This document shows positions 6,772 through 11,179 of a DNA stretch of 11,179 bases, piece by piece (the first letter of the stretch is position 1; each line of letters opens with the position of its first letter). Source of the DNA: Bacteroidia bacterium (GTDB lineage Bacteria; Bacteroidota; Bacteroidia; UKL13-3); the NCBI GenBank assembly GCA_022402405.1, contig JAKRSG010000237.1:1-11179 (forward strand). Reading direction: 5' to 3'. The position numbers and the translations under genes are program-made. Below the pieces are notes generated by a model. It saw only the letters and a list, made by a program, of their open reading frames with translations, was not told the DNA's origin and made no database searches.

Positions 6772-7700
6772 AAAAAATAATCTTTGGTCTTTCCTTTTTA
6801 GCTTTGGTGGCTTGTTCTGATGAGCCTAAATCGAAAGAATCTTTAGATACCACTACTAGTGGTGAAATTACAGTGAGTTGCGACGAAAGCTTGAAGCCCA
6901 TTATAGAGGCTGAGCATATGGTGTTTGAAGAACTGCATCCGAAAGCTAAAATTAATATGGTATACATGAGCGAATACGATGCTATCCAATACATGTTAAA
7001 GGATAGTGCTAGATTGGCAATTGTAACCAGAGAACTTAATGAAGACGAACTTAAGGTTTTGAAAAACCAGAAAATTAGTAAGGCTCGTTACCATAAAATT
7101 GGATACGATGCTATAGCCTTTATTTTAAATACCGAAAACACAGATACTAGTTTTTCTTTAGCACAAATTAAGGGCTTACTAAGTGGAGAAATTTCAACTT
7201 GGAATCAAGTTAATCCTGCATCTAAATTAGGTGCCATCCAAGTAGTATTTGATAGTCCTAAATCGGGTGCCATAAGATACTTAGAAGATAGTGTGCTAAA
7301 CGGAAAATCTGTAGGAAAAAACTGCTTTGCATTGTCGGATAATCCCGCAGTTTTGGAGTATGTTCAAAAGAATAAAAATGCAATTGGTATCATTGGCGTC
7401 AGCTGGATTAGTGATGTAGATGATTCGCAAACAAAGTTTTTCTTAAACAATATCAAGGTGGCAGAGGTTGAGCCGGTAATTATGCGTGTAGCTGGAATTA
7501 CCAATAAACCTATCCAAGGGAATATTGCCTTGAAGCAATATCCTTACTGGAGAAATATGAAAGTTGTGAGCAGAGAAATGCGTTCGGGACTTGGCACAGG
7601 CTTTGCTAGTTTCATGGAAAGTGAGCCCGGACAAAAAATTATATTAAAAGGAGGTCTGGTTCCTCAAAGGTCTTCTATTAGAACCATAAATTTAAATTAG
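6762..7700 (+). CDS. PstS-fold substrate-binding-like lipoprotein
   Basis: 312-aa lipoprotein with the type II periplasmic binding fold of PstS-like proteins (PBP-like superfamily). The signal peptide ends in the lipobox LVAC with lipidated C18; the following SDE resembles the Bacteroidota lipoprotein export signal. Family landmarks are EITVSCDESLKPIIEAEH (about 35-52), SEYDAIQYMLKDSARLAIVTREL (70-92), IGYDAIAFILN, LSGEISTWNQV and DSPKSGAIRYLED. The phosphate-contacting loops differ from E. coli PstS: the SGT loop reads S168-G169-A170, the expected arginine four residues before it aligns with an aspartate, and the first loop is CDES rather than a Ser/Thr-Gly type. No pstC, pstA, pstB or phoU is nearby. 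It overlaps the 73-aa gene by 10 bp and lies 5 bp before the TPR gene. Phosphate binding is doubtful; a scaffold or other ligand is possible. Confidence 0.85.
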   Translation: MEIKKIIFGLSFLALVACSDEPKSKESLDTTTSGEITVSCDESLKPIIEAEHMVFEELHPKAKINMVYMSEYDAIQYMLKDSARLAIVTRELNEDELKVLKNQKISKARYHKIGYDAIAFILNTENTDTSFSLAQIKGLLSGEISTWNQVNPASKLGAIQVVFDSPKSGAIRYLEDSVLNGKSVGKNCFALSDNPAVLEYVQKNKNAIGIIGVSWISDVDDSQTKFFLNNIKVAEVEPVIMRVAGITNKPIQGNIALKQYPYWRNMKVVSREMRSGLGTGFASFMESEPGQKIILKGGLVPQRSSIRTINLN

Positions 7701-7705
7701 AGAGT

Positions 7706-9340
7706 ATGAGAAAGAAAATGATTATAATGGTACATGCGTTTATCTTAAGCATGGCCTTACAAGCGCAAAGTTTACAAGATGGGTTGAGATTTATTGATTC
7801 AGAAAAATATGAAGCCTCGCGTGATTTGTTCAAAAAGTTAGTAGCGGCTGAACCTAAAAATCCTGAGTACTGGTATTATTTAGGTCAGTCTTATATTAAC
7901 TTATTGCAGAATGATTCTGCTAAAGCTAGTTTTGATGCTGGAATTCAAGCAGTGCCTACTCATCCTGCCAATTATGCTGGTTTAGGTGAGTTAGAATTAA
8001 TAGCCGAAAATAAAGATGCCGCTAAAGTACATTTTGACAAGGCATTAAGTTTTAGCAAAACTCGTGCTGGGATTATTAGTGATGTTAAAGCCATTACCTA
8101 TGTAGCTAATGGTATGATCAATGCTCCTCTTAAAATGTTAGATGAAGCAGAGGCTTTAATTAAAATGGGGTATGAGCAAGATAAGAAAAATTACGATTTA
8201 TTAGTAACTGGTGGTGATGTTTATTTGGAGAAGAACGATGGAGGAAATGCCGCTACTTTTTATGAGCGTGCCATTGCCATTGATAATAAGCGTCCGAAAG
8301 CATTTGTTAGAGTTTCTGTTATTCGGATTAGAGTAAAGAACTACGAACAAGCTCAAGTAGATTTAACAAAAGCATTTGAGAAAGACCCTAACTATGCCCA
8401 AGCTTGGAAGTATCAAGCAGAATTATATTATGCTCAAAGAAAATTTGCTCAGGCAAAAGAAGCATATACTAAGTACTTAGAATTCTCTGAGCCTAGTGTG
8501 GCCAACCAAGTAAGGTTTGTGCGTATTTTGTTCTTGAGTAAAGCTTACAATGAAGCCTTAGAAAAGATTGAAACAGTATTGTCTCAAGACAAAGAAAATT
8601 TATTGTTAAATAGATTGAGAGCCTATTCAATTGCAGAAGTTTTAGAAGGAAAAAGTAATCCAGAGCAAGCTAGAAGCGGTATTACATCACTTAATTTCTA
8701 TCTATCTAAGGTTGATCCAAAGAAGATTATTGGTGCCGATTACGAATATTTAGCAAAGTTGCAAATTAAAACTGGTAGCGATGATTCTTCTGCTTTAATG
8801 AACTACAGGAAAGCCTTGGAGTTAAGTCCGAACAACGCAGATATCTATACCGACATGGCCAAAGCATACAACAAAATGCGTATGTTTGATTCTGCTGCTT
8901 GGGCTTATGAAAGCTATATTTTGTCAGCTAAAAAAGTTACTGCCGCAGATCATTTCTTGTTAGGAAAAGCTCTATACAACTCAAAACAATATGCAAAAGC
9001 TGATTCATCTTTCATTCGTGTATCTGAGATGAAACCAGATTACCCAGACTCATATTTATGGAGAGGTAATTGTTTGTCGGGCTTAGATCCAGATTTTAAA
9101 TCAGAAGCTCCAAAAGCTCAGTATGAAAAGTATATCGAGTTATTAACCATCGACCCAGAGAAATTTGAAACCAGTTTAAAGGCTAAAAATAAAGCTGGAT
9201 TAATTAACGCATACAGTTACCTTGGATATTACAATTTAAACAAGGATAAAAATACTGAGGCAAAAGAATTCTATAAAAAAGTGATCGATTTAGACCCTAA
9301 TAATACTCAGGCTAAAAAGGTTTTGGCCGATAAAAAATAA
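7706..9340 (+). CDS. Secreted tetratricopeptide-repeat protein
   Basis: 544-aa protein with a Sec signal peptide (basic MRKK, hydrophobic core, likely cleavage after LQA at residue 20) and TPR-type helical hairpins along most of its length. Clear repeat signatures are at about 54-120 (YWYYLGQSYINLLQNDSAKA, YAGLGELELIAENKDAAK), 190-250, 360-430 (SALMNYRKALELSPNNADIY) and 500-540 (AYSYLGYYNLNKDKNTEA then YKKVIDLDPNN). TPR arrays mediate protein-protein contacts, so a periplasmic scaffold is likely. No catalytic domain is visible. It starts 5 bp after the lipoprotein gene and is the last gene of the TonB cluster, ending 3 bp from a convergent gene with no intrinsic terminator between them. Its link to TonB function rests on gene order only. 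Confidence 0.88.
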   Translation: MRKKMIIMVHAFILSMALQAQSLQDGLRFIDSEKYEASRDLFKKLVAAEPKNPEYWYYLGQSYINLLQNDSAKASFDAGIQAVPTHPANYAGLGELELIAENKDAAKVHFDKALSFSKTRAGIISDVKAITYVANGMINAPLKMLDEAEALIKMGYEQDKKNYDLLVTGGDVYLEKNDGGNAATFYERAIAIDNKRPKAFVRVSVIRIRVKNYEQAQVDLTKAFEKDPNYAQAWKYQAELYYAQRKFAQAKEAYTKYLEFSEPSVANQVRFVRILFLSKAYNEALEKIETVLSQDKENLLLNRLRAYSIAEVLEGKSNPEQARSGITSLNFYLSKVDPKKIIGADYEYLAKLQIKTGSDDSSALMNYRKALELSPNNADIYTDMAKAYNKMRMFDSAAWAYESYILSAKKVTAADHFLLGKALYNSKQYAKADSSFIRVSEMKPDYPDSYLWRGNCLSGLDPDFKSEAPKAQYEKYIELLTIDPEKFETSLKAKNKAGLINAYSYLGYYNLNKDKNTEAKEFYKKVIDLDPNNTQAKKVLADKK

Positions 9341-9343
9341 GGT

Positions 9344-10024
9344 CTACCACATATCAACATCTTCGAAATTAAATGGATTGGATATAGCTAAGCCCACAAA
9401 AACACATTGTGGTCTTAGTTCATATCCAACATTTAAAATTAGCCTATCGTAAATCGGAACAAATACCCCAAATCCAAAATTTAGAAAGAATTTAGTATTC
9501 TCTCTTTCTTCCAACCAAATCGTATTACCTGGTTCATTAAATGCCGGTTGAAATTCTGTCAGAATCGTTTTATACGCCATTCCTAATCCCGCATAGAATG
9601 GTATTTTTTCGGTGATTGGAATTACATAATTTAGATTGATATTATATAGATAAAATTGTTTTTGTCGGCCCGTTTGCCAATTATTTAAGTAAGCATTTTC
9701 GATGCTTATATTCATCTCATCCCCAAATATTCCTTGATAAACCAAATTTGGCATTAATCGCCAACTTACTCCAAATCCTTTTTTTCTATATGCAATATGC
9801 GTTCCACCAATAATTAAATTATCTGTTGGGTAAACGCCTAACCCCAAAGAATTATATCTCGCAGGTTTACCCTTGTTGCCTTTAGTTTTGCTATTAGGCA
9901 TTTGCGGTATTTCGGTTTGAACCAAGTTTTGGTTCAGCCCGTAATAGGGAGAAAATAGGGCTATTGCACATGCAATAATAGCTGGATATTTATGGAATGA
10001 TGAGAATAAGTTTATTTTTGCCAT
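9344..10024 (-). CDS. Predicted outer-membrane beta-barrel protein
   Basis: 226-aa protein read on the minus strand. An N-terminal hydrophobic signal-like segment (KYPAIIACAIALFSPYYG) is followed by a basic linker (NSKTKGNKGKPARYN) and then many alternating, aromatic-rich strands separated by short turns: YNSLGLGVYPTDNLIIGG, FGVSWRLMPNLVY, FYLYNINLNYVIPI, IPFYAGLGMAYKTIL, FFLNFGFGVFVPI and RLILNVGYEL. This pattern fits a small beta-barrel of the OmpW/OmpA-like size class. I cannot name the family. The start is set at the ATG at 10024-10022; the frame is open back to 10138, but that extension lies entirely inside trmD and would bury the signal sequence. The chosen ATG overlaps the trmD ATG by 2 bp on opposite strands. 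It is convergent with the TPR gene (3-bp gap). Confidence 0.8.
   Translation of the reverse strand: MAKINLFSSFHKYPAIIACAIALFSPYYGLNQNLVQTEIPQMPNSKTKGNKGKPARYNSLGLGVYPTDNLIIGGTHIAYRKKGFGVSWRLMPNLVYQGIFGDEMNISIENAYLNNWQTGRQKQFYLYNINLNYVIPITEKIPFYAGLGMAYKTILTEFQPAFNEPGNTIWLEERENTKFFLNFGFGVFVPIYDRLILNVGYELRPQCVFVGLAISNPFNFEDVDMW
9378..9429 (-). repeat. Imperfect hairpin inside the 3' end of the barrel gene
   Basis: Three nested paired blocks surround a 7-nt loop: TTGGATAT/ATATCCAA, CTAAG/CTTAG and CCACAA/TTGTGG, giving 19 base pairs with small internal loops of 2/3 and 1/1 nt. It lies 38 bp past the TPR stop and inside the last codons of the opposite gene. No T-tract follows on either strand, so it is not a classical terminator, but it might mark RNA 3' ends between these convergent genes. 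Confidence 0.45.
10013..10020 (+). promoter_or_regulatory. Candidate -7 promoter box for trmD
   Basis: TATTTTTG fits the Bacteroidota -7 consensus TAnnTTTG exactly and lies 2 bp before the annotated trmD ATG, inside the 5' end of the opposite-strand barrel gene. A transcript from it would begin at about 10025-10028, just before the second in-frame ATG at 10029, giving a leaderless or near-leaderless mRNA. No good -33 TTTG is seen at the right distance, and in AT-rich DNA this box also occurs by chance. Confidence 0.35.
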
Positions 10025-10703
10025 GAATATGCAAGTTGATGTTTTAACATTATTTCCCCAAATTTTTGAAGGACCCTTTTCAGAATCTATTTTAAAACGT
10101 GCCATAGAGCGCGAGATTGTTACGATAGGTTTACACAATATTAGGGATTATTCTTTATCTAAACATAAAAATGTAGATGATTATCCATTTGGTGGTGGGG
10201 CTGGAATGGTTATGCAAATTGAACCTATTCACAGATGTTTGCAGCATTTACAAGAGCAGCGCAGCTACGATGAGGTTATTTATATGAGTCCGGATGGTGA
10301 GCCATTTACTCAAAAAATTGCCAATGAGCTATCAACTAAAAAGAATCTAATATTCTTATGCGGGCACTATAAAGGCGTTGATGAGCGCGTACGTGAACAC
10401 TTGGTTACACGTGAATTGAGCCTTGGAGATTTTGTGCTAACAGGTGGAGAAATTGCAGCTGCAGCCATGATAGATGCCGTTGTGCGGTTATTACCAGGTG
10501 TTCTAAACGATGAAACCTCGGCCTTAAGTGATTCGTTTCAGGATGATTTGATTAGTCCGCCAGTGTACACAAGGCCGGCAGATTATAATGGTTGGAAGGT
10601 GCCGGAGGTTTTATTATCCGGACATCAAGCTAAAATAGATGCTTGGAGGCATGAGCAAAGTTTGCAAAGAACTAAAGAAAGACGACCAGAATTGGGGGAG
10701 TAG
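10023..10703 (+). CDS. trmD: tRNA (guanine-N1)-methyltransferase TrmD
   Basis: 226-aa cytoplasmic SPOUT-class enzyme that transfers a methyl group from S-adenosylmethionine to G37 N1 of tRNAs, preventing +1 frameshifts. Visible family motifs are VDVLTLFPQIFEGPF (start), YPFGGGAGMVM (about 54-64), the knot loops YMSPDGEPF (about 87-95), LCGHYKGVDERV (112-123) and SLGDFVLTGGE (133-143), then R155 in DAVVRLLPGVL and PVYTRPADYNGW plus RPEL near the C-terminus. Length fits the family. Compared with E. coli TrmD, GRYEG is GHYKG and the position of catalytic Asp169 reads Ser178 (DDLISPPVYTRP). The start may be the ATG at 10023 or at 10029 (MQVDVL); the second fits the family N-terminus and the nearby -7 box. 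rplS follows, as in E. coli, but after a 190-bp repeat-bearing gap; rpsP and rimM are not upstream. Confidence 0.95.
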   Translation: MNMQVDVLTLFPQIFEGPFSESILKRAIEREIVTIGLHNIRDYSLSKHKNVDDYPFGGGAGMVMQIEPIHRCLQHLQEQRSYDEVIYMSPDGEPFTQKIANELSTKKNLIFLCGHYKGVDERVREHLVTRELSLGDFVLTGGEIAAAAMIDAVVRLLPGVLNDETSALSDSFQDDLISPPVYTRPADYNGWKVPEVLLSGHQAKIDAWRHEQSLQRTKERRPELGE

Positions 10704-10713
10704 AGTTTATAGT

Positions 10714-10825
10714 CCATAGACCATAGACCATAGACCATAGTAGTTTTTTTTAATTTTTAATTGTGTAAACGCCTGTAATACAAAAACTATGGTCTATGGT
10801 CTATGGTCTATGGTCATTTTTTTTT
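10714..10825 (+). repeat. Facing tandem heptamer repeats forming a long inverted repeat with a T-tract
   Basis: The left arm (10714-10740) is three CCATAGA units plus CCATAG; the right arm (10787-10813) is its exact 27-nt reverse complement, CTATGGT three times plus CTATGG. A degenerate fifth unit (TATAGTC) precedes the left arm. The 46-nt spacer (10741-10786) is AT-rich and begins TAGTTTTTTTT and ends CAAAAA, so pairing can continue past a 3-nt bulge. Nine Ts follow the right arm (10817-10825), so on the + strand this can act as the trmD terminator. The region shows no ORF and no transposase. Confidence 0.9.
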
Positions 10826-10833
10826 AGGTACTC

Positions 10834-10864
10834 TTTTGTATTTAATTGAAAAAGTCTATTTTCG
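10834..10864 (+). promoter_or_regulatory. Bacteroidota-type promoter for rplS
   Basis: TTTTG at 10834-10838 serves as the -33 element, followed after 18 bp by TATTTTCG at 10857-10864, one mismatch from TAnnTTTG. Spacing fits the Bacteroidota consensus (about 17-23 bp). Predicted transcription starts near 10870, giving a leader of about 24 nt before the rplS ATG. Its place just after a terminator-like structure supports independent transcription of rplS. Confidence 0.6.
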
Positions 10865-10893
10865 CAGTCCGATTTTTAGAAAAGATAAGTAAC

Positions 10894-11161
10894 ATGGACG
10901 CAATAAAATTTGTAGAGCAAGAATTTACACAAGGTAAAACATTTCCTGCATTTGTGGCAGGAGATACAATTAACGTACACTATAAAATTCGTGAAGGTGC
11001 AAAAGAGCGCATTCAGCAATACCAAGGTGTAGTTATTCAACGCAGAAATGCAGGTTTAAGCGAAACTATGACCGTGCGTAAAATTTCTAACGGAATTGGA
11101 GTAGAGCGTATTTTCCCTTTATACAGCCAAAACATCGATAAAATAGAATTAATCTCTCGTG
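10894..11161 (+). CDS. rplS: 50S ribosomal protein L19, N-terminal part (3' truncated by contig end)
   Basis: About 89 residues of the large-subunit ribosomal protein L19, located near the interface with the 30S subunit. Family features are the start FVEQEF, then FPAFVAGDTINVHYKIREG, ERIQQYQGVVIQRRN, the TMTVRKISNGIGVERIFPLYS segment and IDKIELISR. In the family the last segment is normally followed by RGKVRRAKLYYLR-like sequence. Here the frame runs on as E-I-G-R-A-S, which is adapter-derived; only the first G of codon 11161-11163 is likely genomic. The gene has its own promoter upstream and no recognisable Shine-Dalgarno site. The missing C-terminal part (roughly 25-30 residues) lies beyond the assembled sequence. 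Confidence 0.93.
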
Positions 11162-11179
11162 AGATCGGAAGAGCGTCGT
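11162..11179 (+). other. Illumina TruSeq adapter read-through (not genomic)
   Basis: The terminal 18 bases AGATCGGAAGAGCGTCGT are identical to the start of the standard Illumina TruSeq adapter sequence seen at the 3' end of short-insert reads. They break the L19 reading frame homology exactly at their first base. This is untrimmed library sequence at the contig end. Confidence 0.95.

Noticed and set aside
6762..7700. Lipoprotein as part of a classical Pho/Pst phosphate uptake operon
   Set aside because: No pstC, pstA, pstB, phoU or two-component genes are adjacent, and ligand residues differ.
9918..9936. Inverted pair TGAACCAA / TTGGTTCA inside the barrel gene, similar to the exbB-exbD palindrome arms
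   Set aside because: Short, with a 3-nt loop, within coding sequence and in the opposite arm order; probably coincidence.
9962..9990. Lipobox-like IIAC in the barrel protein N-terminus
   Set aside because: Too few hydrophobic residues precede the cysteine and the hydrophobic segment continues after it, so it fits an ordinary signal peptide better than a lipoprotein signal.
10025..10138. Longer N-terminus for the minus-strand barrel gene, starting at 10138 or 10105
   Set aside because: It lies entirely inside trmD, has no family-like features, and would place the signal sequence internally.
10714..10813. Heptamer arrays as a CRISPR array
   Set aside because: Units are 7 bp with no spacers, and the two arrays face each other; no cas gene is present.
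11161..11179. L19 residues E-I-G-R-A-S as a divergent C-terminus
   Set aside because: The bases are identical to the sequencing adapter from 11162 on.

Overview
This 11.2-kb window looks like the 3' end of a contig from an AT-rich member of the Bacteroidota. The evidence is the Bacteroidota-style TonB (cytoplasmic leader with a RNKEYGAY motif, MPEFAGG before the C-terminal domain), the exbB-exbD-exbD-tonB order, a lipoprotein with an SDE motif after its cysteine, the lack of Shine-Dalgarno sites, and TAnnTTTG/TAnnTTCG -7 boxes. Genus cannot be assigned. The last 18 bases are not genomic: they match the Illumina TruSeq adapter.

Region 1 (2-3371, + strand) is the distal part of a complex I (nuo) operon: the C-terminus of NuoL, then complete NuoM and NuoN, packed with 0-7 bp spacing. 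Region 2 (about 3437-9340, + strand) is a TonB energy-transduction cluster. It holds exbB, two different exbD genes and tonB, then a 73-aa two-helix membrane protein, a PstS-fold lipoprotein with altered ligand loops, and a secreted TPR protein. A 24-nt perfect palindrome lies between exbB and the first exbD. A strong terminator-type hairpin lies between tonB and the 73-aa gene, only a few bases before that gene's start, so the last three genes are probably reached by read-through. The proton-channel and TonB part is known biology. The small protein, PstS-like lipoprotein and TPR protein are the least understood part and the best candidate here for an undescribed system: an envelope accessory module tied to TonB.

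Region 3 (9344-10703) holds a minus-strand predicted outer-membrane beta-barrel gene, convergent with the TPR gene (3-bp gap) and divergent from trmD. The two divergent start codons share one CATG. TrmD is full length but differs from the E. coli enzyme at several active-site positions.

Region 4 (10704-11179) is a 190-bp intergenic stretch with tandem CCATAGA heptamers facing their inverted copies (27-bp arms) and a T-tract. A Bacteroidota-type promoter follows, then the 5' part of rplS, cut off by adapter sequence. No gene-free stretch exceeds 300 bp. No tRNA, rRNA, CRISPR array or insertion sequence was seen.
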